Source of the DNA: VRUE01 sp963824705
Lineage (GTDB): Bacteria > Actinomycetota > Thermoleophilia > Solirubrobacterales > 70-9
DNA: 64,000 nt
Assembly (NCBI GenBank): GCA_963824705.1
Contig: CAWGQE010000003.1
Span: forward strand, 620,001 to 684,000
Direction of reading: 5' to 3'
Shown: positions 50,952 through 60,910 of the stretch, piece after piece
Layout of the letters: each line of letters opens with the position of its first letter
Position numbering within the stretch: position 1 is the stretch's first letter
Made by a program: the position numbers and the translations under genes
The notes under the pieces: model-generated
The model's database searches: none
Told to the model about the DNA's origin: nothing
What the model saw: only the letters and a program-made list of their open reading frames with translations

Positions 50952-51731
50952 ATGAAGCTGATGGGGGTGGTCAACGTGACCCCTGACTCGTTCTCGGACG
51001 GAGGGCTCTTCCTTGATGCGGAAGCTGCTGTTGCTCATGGGCGGGAGCTGGCTGAGCAGGGGGCGGAGATTCTCGATGTCGGGGGGGAATCGACTCGGCC
51101 TGGGGCCGAAGAGGTGTCAGCTGAGGAGGAGCTGGCTCGGATTGCGCCTGTGGTGGGGGGGCTGAACGGGGTTGCGACCGTTTCGATCGACACCTCGAAG
51201 GCCGCGGTCGCCGAAGCCGCTCTTGATGCCGGGGCGACGATCGTCAACGACGTCACGGCGCTGCGTCACGACCCAGAGGTCGGTCGGCTCTGCGCGGACC
51301 GGAGCGCCAGCCTGATCCTGATGCACATGCAGGGGGACCCGCGGACGATGCAGGAGAGCCCGGCTTACGACGATGTGGTCGAAGACGTCAAGGCCTTTCT
51401 CGCCCAGAAGATGGAGGCGGCGATCGGCATGGGGGTCGCCGAGGAGCTGATCTGGCTCGATCCCGGGATCGGTTTCGGCAAGACCCTCGACCACAATCTC
51501 GAGTTGCTGCGCCGCCTCGGCGAGCTGCGCGAGTTGGGGCGCCCGTTGGTGGTCGGCACCTCGCGCAAGAGCTTTATCGGCAAGATCGACGGCTCGGCGG
51601 TGGGGGACAGGCTCGGCGGCACGATCGCCTCCTCGGTTCTCGCCGCGGTCGAGGGCGCCGATGTGCTGCGGGTCCACGACGTCGGCGAGACGGCACAGGC
51701 GGCCAAAGTCGCGAGCGCGATCCTCGGCTAG
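50952..51731 (+). CDS. folP: Dihydropteroate synthase
   Basis: A 259-residue TIM-barrel enzyme joining p-aminobenzoate to dihydropterin pyrophosphate; the sulfonamide target. Signatures: MGVVNVTPDSFSDGG at the start, LDVGGESTRPGAEEV near residue 36, NDVTALRHD near 99, and a final RVHDV. Starts seven bases after ftsH, so probably in the same operon. The first ~70 codons are unusually rich in T- and G-ending codons compared with the remainder. Confidence 0.96.
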   Translation: MKLMGVVNVTPDSFSDGGLFLDAEAAVAHGRELAEQGAEILDVGGESTRPGAEEVSAEEELARIAPVVGGLNGVATVSIDTSKAAVAEAALDAGATIVNDVTALRHDPEVGRLCADRSASLILMHMQGDPRTMQESPAYDDVVEDVKAFLAQKMEAAIGMGVAEELIWLDPGIGFGKTLDHNLELLRRLGELRELGRPLVVGTSRKSFIGKIDGSAVGDRLGGTIASSVLAAVEGADVLRVHDVGETAQAAKVASAILG

Positions 51732-51741
51732 GTTTCGACCT

Positions 51742-52167
51742 ATGGACGAACCCGACGGCAATGGGATCGAATCGCGGGTCGAGGTCGACCTGCGCGGGAT
51801 CTCGATCTACACCCACCACGGCGTCAGCGACGCCGAGCAGGAGGTCGGTCAGAGGATCGAGTTCGACATCTCCTTCGACGTGCCCGACTGCGATGCGGTC
51901 CTCACCGACCGGATCGAGGACACCGTCGACTACAGCGAGGTCTGCGACATCGTCGTCCTTGCCGCTACCGAGCGCAGCTACCGCACGCTCGAGCGGCTTG
52001 CCCAAGTCGTCGGCGGGCGCCTGATCGAGCGCTACGGTTGCGAGTCGGTCCGCGTGCGCGCCTCGAAGCCCGAGCCACCCCTGCCGCTGGCGATCCAGGA
52101 GGTTGGCGTCGAGGTTACCCAGGAGCGTAACGAGGCCGAGGACGAGGACAACGGCGAGGAGTCCTAG
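51742..52167 (+). CDS. folB: Dihydroneopterin aldolase
   Basis: A 141-residue FolB that cleaves dihydroneopterin to 6-hydroxymethyl-dihydropterin and glycolaldehyde. Family pattern: VEVDLRGISIYTHHGVSDAEQEVGQ, then DTVDYSEVCDIVV, a conserved basic residue in RASKPEPPLP, and an acidic tail (NEAEDEDNGEES). Ten bases after folP and overlapping the folK start by one base. A TAGGTT box (51729-51734) seven bases before the ATG could also give an internal start. Confidence 0.94.
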   Translation: MDEPDGNGIESRVEVDLRGISIYTHHGVSDAEQEVGQRIEFDISFDVPDCDAVLTDRIEDTVDYSEVCDIVVLAATERSYRTLERLAQVVGGRLIERYGCESVRVRASKPEPPLPLAIQEVGVEVTQERNEAEDEDNGEES

Positions 52168-52712
52168 TGCGGACTGGCTATCTAGGGCTGGGCTCGAATG
52201 TCGGCGATCGCGCCGGGCACCTGCGGGCGGCGATCGAGATGCTCGGGGAACGGGGTGTAGAGATCGAGGCGGTCTCTTCCGGCTATGAGACCGAGCCCGT
52301 GGGCGAGGTGCTCGACCAGCCGGACTTCCTCAACGCGGCGATTCGAATCCGCACCGAGCTCGAGCCAGAAGCGCTGCTCGACGTGTGCAAGGAGGTCGAG
52401 GTTGAGCGGGGACGCCAGCTCGACGCCCCTCGCCATAGTCCCCGTCCACTGGACGTCGACTTGCTCCTGCTCGGCGACCTCGAGATCTCGACCAGCCGGC
52501 TCACCCTCCCGCACCCAGAGGTAACCAGCCGGCGCTTCGTCCTCGAGCCACTGCTGGAGCTCGATCCCGCGCTGACGCTCCCAGACGGCAAGAAGCTCAG
52601 CGATGCTCTGGCCGGTCTCGGCCCCGGCCAACGCGTCAGCCGGTTGGGCTGTCTGAAGGCGGTACCACGGCGCGCATTCGTACTACCAAGAGAAACGGAG
52701 TCCGGCAGTTGA
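52167..52712 (+). CDS. folK: 6-hydroxymethyl-7,8-dihydropterin pyrophosphokinase
   Basis: A 181-residue HPPK that transfers pyrophosphate from ATP to hydroxymethyl-dihydropterin. YLGLGSNVGDR opens the protein. The two metal aspartates lie in RPLDVDLLLLGD (~92-104) and the closing LPHPEVTSRRFVLEPLLEL is typical. The GTG start overlaps the folB stop by one base, and the TTGA at the end couples it to the secreted-protein gene. FolE is not in this block. Confidence 0.95.
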   Translation: MRTGYLGLGSNVGDRAGHLRAAIEMLGERGVEIEAVSSGYETEPVGEVLDQPDFLNAAIRIRTELEPEALLDVCKEVEVERGRQLDAPRHSPRPLDVDLLLLGDLEISTSRLTLPHPEVTSRRFVLEPLLELDPALTLPDGKKLSDALAGLGPGQRVSRLGCLKAVPRRAFVLPRETESGS

Positions 52713-53410
52713 ACTCAGAGACCAATGCGATCACCTTGCCAATATCCATCTGCCTGGCACTCGCGGCGCTCTTGGCACTACTCGGGGTGCCGGCGTTCGC
52801 TTCAGCAGACGAAGGCATCACCGCGGTAAGTCGGCACGCCGGGGCGCCGGGCGAAGAAGTGACGCTGACGATCGGCTGCGCCTGCCTGCCGCCGTGCAAG
52901 GGCCGCAAGGGCCACCGGCACCCCGAAGGCTTCAAGCGCGGGCCCTGCACTCTCGGCTCCAAGGCAAAGCCGCCACTCTCCTTCGGCGTTTCGCTCCTTC
53001 CCCCCGAGAAGCTGGCCGCGATGAGACGTTGCGCGCGTCGCGGCTGTCCGAATCCGATCAAGGCCCTGCCAAGCGATCCCTACCGCGCCCCATATGTCTT
53101 CCTCGGCTCCGCCCGACCCCCCGCGGGTGGCAACAACCCCGAAAGCGGCGAGCTATCCCGCTACCTCCTGAAATTCAGCATTCCCGATCTGCGCCCCGGC
53201 GGCTACAACTACGTGATCTGGTCACGAGAGTCCGAGAGCGGTCATCGGGGCCGCCTGAACGTCGATCCCGGCGCTAACTGGCGCCTATCCGTGAGAGGGC
53301 CCCGCGGCAATCGCCCGCTGAGCGGATGGGGCGCCTACGTCGCAGCGGTCTCTGAGCGCAGTGGCTGCAGCCAGGCGGGTGGCAGGATCGGTGGGGTCCT
53401 GCCGGGGTAG
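52709..53410 (+). CDS. Secreted cysteine-rich hypothetical protein
   Basis: A 233-residue protein. A signal peptide (residues ~8-32: LPISICLALAALLALLGVPAFASA, cleavage near ASA-DEG) precedes a beta-rich domain with cysteine groups C56xC58, C62, C80, C107 and C112. The YLLKFSIPDLRPGGYNYVIW segment resembles an Ig/Reeler-like beta fold, which is only a guess. TTG 52709 overlaps the folK stop. The last 76 bases overlap the convergent GST-like gene, so the C-terminal ~25 residues are uncertain. No family recognised. Confidence 0.65.
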   Translation: MNSETNAITLPISICLALAALLALLGVPAFASADEGITAVSRHAGAPGEEVTLTIGCACLPPCKGRKGHRHPEGFKRGPCTLGSKAKPPLSFGVSLLPPEKLAAMRRCARRGCPNPIKALPSDPYRAPYVFLGSARPPAGGNNPESGELSRYLLKFSIPDLRPGGYNYVIWSRESESGHRGRLNVDPGANWRLSVRGPRGNRPLSGWGAYVAAVSERSGCSQAGGRIGGVLPG

Positions 53411-54090
53411 TCCGGGACTACCCGCTTTGCCAGATCGCCCGCTGGCCGACCCTCGATCGAGGGTCGCAGATCATCCATCGTCATCGCCAGGCCGAGGCTG
53501 GGACCGATCTGGAAATCCGCGGCGTTGAGCTGCTCGCCGTTCAGCACACCGGCCTCGATCCAGGCGTCGACCCGATTGAGAAGATCGGGCAACGCGGCGA
53601 GGTCGCGGCGGACGTTCTCGTCGTCGGCTTCGTTGAAGCGAGCCGAGAGGGCGACGATCGGGCCGGCCGTCATCATCGCCAGGTCGATCGGGACGCCGAG
53701 CTTGGCGCCCTCCGAGTAGCTGCGCAGCGGCGCCTTGTCCTTCTTTATCGACCACCAGAGGAGCTGGCGGATCGGGTGCTGGAGCTCCTCGTCGCCGAAG
53801 CGCTCCGCCTCCTCCACCGCCGCGCGCTTGTCCAGATCGGACGGGAACAGTGCCGGCTCCGGGCGCAGCCGCTCCAGCTCGCGGGCGATCTCGCGCGAGC
53901 CCTGCACGCGCTGCCCGTCGATCTTGATCGCGGGCACCGTGTTGCGGGGGAAGCCGAGCGCCCGCAGGGCGCCCTTGGAGATCACCGGCAATAGATCGGT
54001 GCGCTTGTAGGCGATTCCCTTGTGGTCGAGCATCAACGCCGAGCAGATGCTCGGATGCGATGCCGGGATGACGTAGAGCCGCGCCTGCAT
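53335..54090 (-). CDS. Glutathione S-transferase-like protein
   Basis: A 251-residue protein with an N-terminal thioredoxin-fold GST domain (ARLYVIPASHPSICSALMLDHKGI, cis-Pro in NTVPAIKIDG) and an all-helical C-terminal domain. ICSALML places a cysteine where many actinobacterial members have one, so a mycothiol- or other thiol-dependent role is possible rather than glutathione. ATG 54090 has TATGAT eight bases upstream. The 3' end overlaps the secreted-protein gene by 76 bases. Divergent from coaX. Confidence 0.85.
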   Translation of the reverse strand: MQARLYVIPASHPSICSALMLDHKGIAYKRTDLLPVISKGALRALGFPRNTVPAIKIDGQRVQGSREIARELERLRPEPALFPSDLDKRAAVEEAERFGDEELQHPIRQLLWWSIKKDKAPLRSYSEGAKLGVPIDLAMMTAGPIVALSARFNEADDENVRRDLAALPDLLNRVDAWIEAGVLNGEQLNAADFQIGPSLGLAMTMDDLRPSIEGRPAGDLAKRVVPDYPGRTPPILPPAWLQPLRSETAAT

Positions 54091-54098
54091 GGCGAGCC

Positions 54099-54108
54099 AT
54101 CATAGACT
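54099..54108. promoter_or_regulatory. Overlapping divergent -10 boxes, GST-like gene and coaX
   Basis: TAGACT (54103-54108) is six bases before GTG 54115 on the plus strand. TATGAT on the minus strand (54099-54104) is eight bases before ATG 54090. The gap between the two starts is 24 bases. Confidence 0.5.
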
Positions 54109-54114
54109 CGCCCC

Positions 54115-54876
54115 GTGCTGCTCGCGGTCGACGTCGGCAATACCCAGACTCACCTCGGCGCCTTCGACGGCGAGCGCCTGGTCGAGCACTGGCGCTTTCA
54201 GACGCGCGCCGGAGCGACCGGCGACGAGTTGGCCGAGCGGATCGCCGGGATGCTCGCGCTCAGCGGCATCGGCCTCGCCGATCTCAGCGCCGTCTGTGTC
54301 TCCTCGGTGGTGCCGCCGCTCGGCACCCAGTACGAACAGCTGACCGAGCGCTACACGAGTGCCTCCTGCCTGGCGATCGGTCCCGGGGTGAAGACCGGGA
54401 TGCCGATCCGCATCGACAACCCGCTCGAGGTCGGCGCCGACCGCCTGGTCAACGCGGTGGCCGCCTACGAGCGCTTCAAGACCGCCTGCGTGGTCGTCGA
54501 CTTCGGCACGGGGATCAACTTCGACGCCGTCTCGGAGGCCGGCGAATACCTCGGCGGGGCGATCGCGCCCGGGGTCGAGATCTCGCTGACCGCGCTGGTC
54601 GAACGCGCCGCCCGCATCGGTCGCATCGATCTCGAGGAGCCGGAGACGGCGATCGGCCGCTCCAGCCGGGCCGCGATCCAGTCGGGGGTGATCTTCGGCT
54701 TCGCCGGCCTGATCGACGGCGTCGTGCGCCGCATCGAAGACGAACTCGACCAGGTGCGGCTGCTTGCCACCGGTGGCCTCGCCGCGGTCATCGTCCCCTT
54801 CACGGAGACGATCGACGAGGTCGACGAGATGCTTACCCTGAAGGGTCTGCGTCTCATCCATGAGCGGAACGCCTAA
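54115..54876 (+). CDS. coaX: Type III pantothenate kinase
   Basis: A 253-residue ASKHA-fold kinase that phosphorylates pantothenate, the first step of CoA synthesis. LLAVDVGNTQTHLGAFDGE contains the phosphate-1 Asp. GADRLVNAVAAYERF and VVVDFGTGINFDAV near residue 128 give the catalytic base and metal site. The usual DFGTATTFD is altered to DFGTGINFD. No K+-dependent change is evident. GTG start; overlaps the dus gene by 17 bases, so the two are coupled. Confidence 0.93.
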   Translation: MLLAVDVGNTQTHLGAFDGERLVEHWRFQTRAGATGDELAERIAGMLALSGIGLADLSAVCVSSVVPPLGTQYEQLTERYTSASCLAIGPGVKTGMPIRIDNPLEVGADRLVNAVAAYERFKTACVVVDFGTGINFDAVSEAGEYLGGAIAPGVEISLTALVERAARIGRIDLEEPETAIGRSSRAAIQSGVIFGFAGLIDGVVRRIEDELDQVRLLATGGLAAVIVPFTETIDEVDEMLTLKGLRLIHERNA

Positions 54877-55876
54877 AACCCAACCATCCCTTACCGACCC
54901 CTTCGAGATCGGCGGGGTCGAGATCGCCAACCGCGTGCTCCTCGCGCCGCTGGCCGGGATCGGCAACTGGTTCGTCCGCCTGCAGGCGAAGCGGCACGGG
55001 GCGGGACTCGCGGTCTCGGAGATGATCTCCAGCTTCGGATTGCACTACCGCAACGAGCGAACCCTGCGCGAGCTGATGCGAATCCACCCCGACGAGCACC
55101 CGGTCTCGGTGCAGCTCTTCGGCCATGACCCCGACGTGATGCGCTCCGGCGCCGCGGTCGCCGCCGAGGCCGGTGCCGACCTGATCGACATCAACATGGG
55201 CTGCCCGGTGCGCAAGGTGCGCAAGACGGGCGCCGGGGTCGAGCTGCTCGCCGATCCCGAGCTTGCGATCGCGCTGCTCCGCGGCGCGATCGAGGGCAGC
55301 GGTCTACCCGTGACGGTGAAGTTGCGCTCCGGACTTCGACCCGGTGACCGCTCTGGTTTTGACCTTGCCGTGCGTCTCGCCGAGGAGGGCGGCGCCGCGG
55401 CGATCGGCTTCCACCCCCGCGCGGCGACGGTCAAACACAAAGGCACCCCCGACTACATGCTCACCCGTGCACTGGTCGAGCGGATCGACGTCCCGGTGAT
55501 CGTCTCCGGCGGCCTCGACGACGCCGAATCGGTGCGCCGCGCCTACTGCGAGTCAGGTGCCACCGCGGTGATGCTCGCCCGCGGCGCGCTCGGCAATCCC
55601 TGGCTCTTCGAGGAACTGACCGGACGCCGCAGCGAGCCCCCCTCGCGCGAGGAGGTGGTCGCCGAGTTGCTCTGGACCGTCGACCGCGCCGAGGAGCACC
55701 TCGGGACCGAGCGGGCGACCCGATATCTGCGCAAGTTCTACCCCTGGTACGTCGACGCGCTTGGCGCTCCAAGCGAGGTTGCGGCGGAGCTCCAGCGCAG
55801 CGCCGACCTGCCTCGCGCCAGGCAGTTGATCGCCGCCCAAAAACCCCTGAGTGCCGGACTGACGCCCTCGCTATAA
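54860..55876 (+). CDS. dusB: tRNA-dihydrouridine synthase
   Basis: A 338-residue FMN enzyme reducing uridine to dihydrouridine in tRNA. VLLAPLAGIGNWFVRLQAK binds FMN. The catalytic cysteine lies in DINMGCPVRKVRKTGAG (~107-122), and FHPRAATVKHKGTPDY and VIVSGGLDD follow. ATG 54860 overlaps coaX. The stop TAA lies within a TATAAT sequence that could be a promoter of greA. The DusB name follows family resemblance; other Dus classes are not excluded. Confidence 0.92.
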   Translation: MSGTPKTQPSLTDPFEIGGVEIANRVLLAPLAGIGNWFVRLQAKRHGAGLAVSEMISSFGLHYRNERTLRELMRIHPDEHPVSVQLFGHDPDVMRSGAAVAAEAGADLIDINMGCPVRKVRKTGAGVELLADPELAIALLRGAIEGSGLPVTVKLRSGLRPGDRSGFDLAVRLAEEGGAAAIGFHPRAATVKHKGTPDYMLTRALVERIDVPVIVSGGLDDAESVRRAYCESGATAVMLARGALGNPWLFEELTGRRSEPPSREEVVAELLWTVDRAEEHLGTERATRYLRKFYPWYVDALGAPSEVAAELQRSADLPRARQLIAAQKPLSAGLTPSL

Positions 55877-55877
55877 T
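55872..55877 (+). promoter_or_regulatory. TATAAT -10 hexamer at the dus/greA junction
   Basis: A perfect -10 hexamer overlapping the dus stop codon, 14 bases before a terminator hairpin and 113 bases before greA. The -35 region (GAGTGC) is poor, so activity is uncertain. Confidence 0.35.
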
Positions 55878-55890
55878 CCCGCGACTTCGG

Positions 55891-55934
55891 GCCCTGGTGT
55901 GGCGTGGCGAAAGCCGTCGCACCCGGGCGTTTTT
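55891..55934 (+). terminator. Intrinsic terminator in the dus-greA gap (possible greA attenuator)
   Basis: A long stem from 55891 to 55928 (GCCC/GGGC, then GGTGTGGCG with its partner, one bulge) is capped by the stable GAAA tetraloop within GGC-GAAA-GCC, and is followed by TTTTT at 55930-55934. It terminates the dus transcript or attenuates a greA transcript starting at TATAAT. Confidence 0.65.
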
Positions 55935-55989
55935 GGTCTCAGGACCCAACCAACCCACATCCAGCCAGTAGAAGCGAGGTCAGCGCAAA

Positions 55990-56469
55990 GTGACTCGGCA
56001 AGCCGTAATCACCCCCGAAGGGCTCGAAAAGCTCAAAGAGGAAATCGAGCACCTCTCGACCGCCAAACGGCGGGAGGTTGCGGCGCGGATCAAGGAGGCC
56101 CGCGAGTTCGGCGACATCTCCGAGAACGCCGAGTACGACGACGCCAAGAACGAACAGGCGCTGCTCGAGGGCAGGATCGCCCAGCTCGAAGAGCGATTGC
56201 GTCGCGCCACGGTCATCGACGAGAAGGACGTCGACACCGATGAGGTCAGCTTCGGCTCGGTCGTCCACGTCAAAGACCAGAAAAGCGGCGACTCGCAGAA
56301 ATTCCAGATCGTCGGCTCGACCGAGGCCAATCCCGCCGATCACAAACTCTCCAACGAGTCGCCGATCGGCAAAGCGTTGCTTGGTCACAAACGCGGTGAC
56401 ACGGTGACGGTCGATGTGCCGCGTGGGCCGAAGAAGAAACTGAAAATCACGAAGATCGAGAAGTCGTAG
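55990..56469 (+). CDS. greA: Transcription elongation factor GreA
   Basis: A 159-residue GreA that rescues backtracked RNA polymerase by stimulating RNA cleavage. The N-terminal coiled coil (ITPEGLEKLKEEIEHLSTAKR, with acidic tip DISENAEYDDAK) and C-terminal FKBP-like domain (SPIGKALLGHKRGDTVTV) are complete. GTG start with GAAGCGAGG upstream. The stop codon's last base is the first base of palindromic element copy 4. Confidence 0.96.
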   Translation: MTRQAVITPEGLEKLKEEIEHLSTAKRREVAARIKEAREFGDISENAEYDDAKNEQALLEGRIAQLEERLRRATVIDEKDVDTDEVSFGSVVHVKDQKSGDSQKFQIVGSTEANPADHKLSNESPIGKALLGHKRGDTVTVDVPRGPKKKLKITKIEKS

Positions 56470-56580
56470 AGCCCATCCCGGTAGGGGTTCCGCTTAACTT
56501 TTTCGAGCTGCGTCTGCGGCTGCCGACAATGGCTGGCGGCGAAAAAGTACAAGACGCTTCACCCCTACCGGGATGGGCTC
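56469..56580. repeat. 112-bp palindromic gene-end element, copy 4
   Basis: Outer arms GAGCCCATCCCGGTAGGGG (56469-56487) and complement to 56580, with invariant boxes CTTAACTTTTTCG and GAAAAAGTACAAGACG. The loop (AGCTGCGTCTGCGG ... ATGGCTGG) is of the same type as copy 2. It touches the greA stop codon and ends 25 bases before lysS. Confidence 0.9.
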
Positions 56581-56592
56581 TTGTTGGCGCTA

Positions 56593-56598
56593 TAGGCT
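56593..56598 (+). promoter_or_regulatory. Putative leaderless -10 box of lysS
   Basis: TAGGCT (within TATAGGCT), seven bases before ATG 56606. The same TATAGGCT string precedes glpX. No Shine-Dalgarno sequence. Confidence 0.45.
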
Positions 56599-56605
56599 CG
56601 CCCGA

Positions 56606-58093
56606 ATGAGTGACCGGGCCGACTCCGATGAGCCGAAGCTCTCTGATGTCCTTCGTGACCGGAGGGAGAAGCTGGAGCGCATTCGTGCGGCCGGGATCGA
56701 GCCGTTTCCTCATGAGTTCGAGGAACGGGAGGAGATTGGCGAGGTGCGGGCTGCTCACGAGGGGTTGGCGGCGGGGATGGAGACTGAGTCGCGGCATCGC
56801 GTCGCCGGCCGGATCGTCGCTCGTCGCGGGCACGGCAAGGCGGCCTTCCTCGATCTGCGCGACGGCAGTGGCCAGATCCAGCTCCACGCCACCGCCGACA
56901 AGCTCGGCGAGGACGCATTCGCGCTGCTGGTCGACCTCGACCTCGGCGACTTCGTCGGCGTCGAGGGCACGGCGCTGGCGACGCGGCGTGGCGGCGAGCT
57001 TTCGCTGGCGATCGATCGCTGGCGGCTGCTGGCCAAGAGCCTGCGTCCTCCGCCGGACAAGTTTCATGGTCTCGAGGATGTCGAAACGCGCTACCGCCGC
57101 CGCGAGCTCGACCTGCTCGCCAACGAGGAGAGCCGCCGTGTTTTCGCGATCCGCGCCCGCGCGATCGCCGAGGTGCGCCGCTGGCTCGACGAGCACGGCT
57201 TCGTCGAGGCCGAGACGCCGGTGCTGCAGCCGCTCTACGGTGGCGCCCTGGCGCGCCCCTTCGTCACCCACCACAACGCGCTGGACCGCGACTTCTACCT
57301 GCGGATCGCGACCGAGCTCTATCTGAAGCGGCTGGTCGTCGGCGGCATCGACAAGGTCTACGAGCTCGGCAAGGACTTCCGCAACGAGGGCGTCTCGCAC
57401 AAGCACAACCCCGAGTTCACGATGCTCGAGTGGTACGAGGCCTACGCCGACTACGGGAAGACTGCACATGACCTCGAGTTGCTGGTCGCCGAGGTCGCCG
57501 AGCGGGTTCTGGGAACGACCGTGGTCGAGCGCGACGGGGTGGAGATCGACCTGGCGCCGCCTTGGAAGCGGGTGACGCTGCGTGAGGCGGTCCGCGAGCG
57601 GACCGGGATCGATATAGCCGAGCACCCGACCCGCGAGGCGCTGGCCGCGGCGATGGAGGTCGAACCCGACCCCAGCGAGGGCTGGGGCAAGCTGGTCGAC
57701 GGCCTGCTCTCCAAGTCGGTCGAGCCGGAGCTGATTCAACCGACCTTCATCGTCGATTACCCGGTCGAGCTCTCGCCGTTTGCCAAGGCGCACCGCTCCG
57801 AGCCGGGCCTGGTCGAGCGCTGGGAGGCCTTCGTCGGCGGCGTCGAGATCGCCAACTCCTTCAGCGAGCTCAACGACCCGGATGAGCAGAGGCGGAGGTT
57901 CGAGCAACAGGCGGCCGAGCTGGAGCGGGGCGACGAAGAGGCGCAGCCCTACGACGAGGCGTTCGTCGAGGCGCTGGAGTACGGGATGCCTCCGACCGGT
58001 GGCGTGGGGCTGGGAATTGACCGGCTTGTCATGATGTTCACCGGAGCCCACAGCCTGCGTGAGATCGTGCTTTTCCCGGCGATGCGCTCCTGA
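56606..58093 (+). CDS. lysS: Lysyl-tRNA synthetase (class II)
   Basis: A 495-residue LysRS. The N-terminal OB-fold anticodon domain (VAGRIVARRGHGKAAFLDLRD near residue 68) precedes the class II core with motif 1 (EVRRWLDEHGFVEAETP), motif 2 (FRNEGVSHKHNPEFTMLEWYEAY) and motif 3 (GVGLGIDRLVMMFTG). Lysine-specific residues of the NPEFT loop are present. ATG 56606 is chosen from the leaderless box; the longer frame would begin inside the repeat element. Its first ~60 codons use T/G-ending codons more than the rest. Confidence 0.96.
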   Translation: MSDRADSDEPKLSDVLRDRREKLERIRAAGIEPFPHEFEEREEIGEVRAAHEGLAAGMETESRHRVAGRIVARRGHGKAAFLDLRDGSGQIQLHATADKLGEDAFALLVDLDLGDFVGVEGTALATRRGGELSLAIDRWRLLAKSLRPPPDKFHGLEDVETRYRRRELDLLANEESRRVFAIRARAIAEVRRWLDEHGFVEAETPVLQPLYGGALARPFVTHHNALDRDFYLRIATELYLKRLVVGGIDKVYELGKDFRNEGVSHKHNPEFTMLEWYEAYADYGKTAHDLELLVAEVAERVLGTTVVERDGVEIDLAPPWKRVTLREAVRERTGIDIAEHPTREALAAAMEVEPDPSEGWGKLVDGLLSKSVEPELIQPTFIVDYPVELSPFAKAHRSEPGLVERWEAFVGGVEIANSFSELNDPDEQRRRFEQQAAELERGDEEAQPYDEAFVEALEYGMPPTGGVGLGIDRLVMMFTGAHSLREIVLFPAMRS

Positions 58094-58271
58094 AGGGCCT
58101 GAAACGGGGTCGAAAAGGCCGCTATGAGCGGCAATCGAGGTCTCAAGGCCGGGTGGGCACTCTCGGTATCGTTTAAAGGGCACATAGGTGCTTCCCGATA
58201 GACGAAGGGGCGCCCCGGTACTTCCGACCGCAAATCGCGTTTGACCTCAAGAGGGCCAAGAGAGGAAGCCT
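58094..58271 (+). other. 178-base gap before clpC, promoter region
   Basis: No gene is seen. The 3' part has GAGAGGAAG just before TTG 58272 as ribosome site. I looked for CIRCE, CtsR and ClgR operators and found none that fit well. A GCCGCTatgaGCGGC hairpin lies near 58120-58132. Confidence 0.35.
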
Positions 58272-60860
<2,589 letters not shown>

Positions 60861-60896
60861 TACCCCTGGCGCGGGGGTCCACGCGCGAGCTGCCGC

Positions 60897-60902
60897 TACG
60901 GT
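60897..60902 (+). promoter_or_regulatory. Putative leaderless -10 box
   Basis: TACGGT, eight bases before ATG 60911, with no Shine-Dalgarno sequence. Confidence 0.4.
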
Positions 60903-60910
60903 TCCCGACG

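Noticed and set aside
52340..52360. GATTCGAATCC resembling a tRNA T-loop
   Set aside because: It lies inside folK coding sequence and no acceptor or anticodon stem can be folded around it. No tRNA seen in the window.
56447..58183. Very long antisense open frames, such as 578 codons opposite lysS, 683 opposite clpC (58452-60503) and 806 opposite the F420 oxidoreductase and pntA (10994-13414)
   Set aside because: They run opposite well-identified genes, have Val/Asp/Arg-rich low-complexity translations, and arise from the GC-rich codon pattern. No family resemblance.
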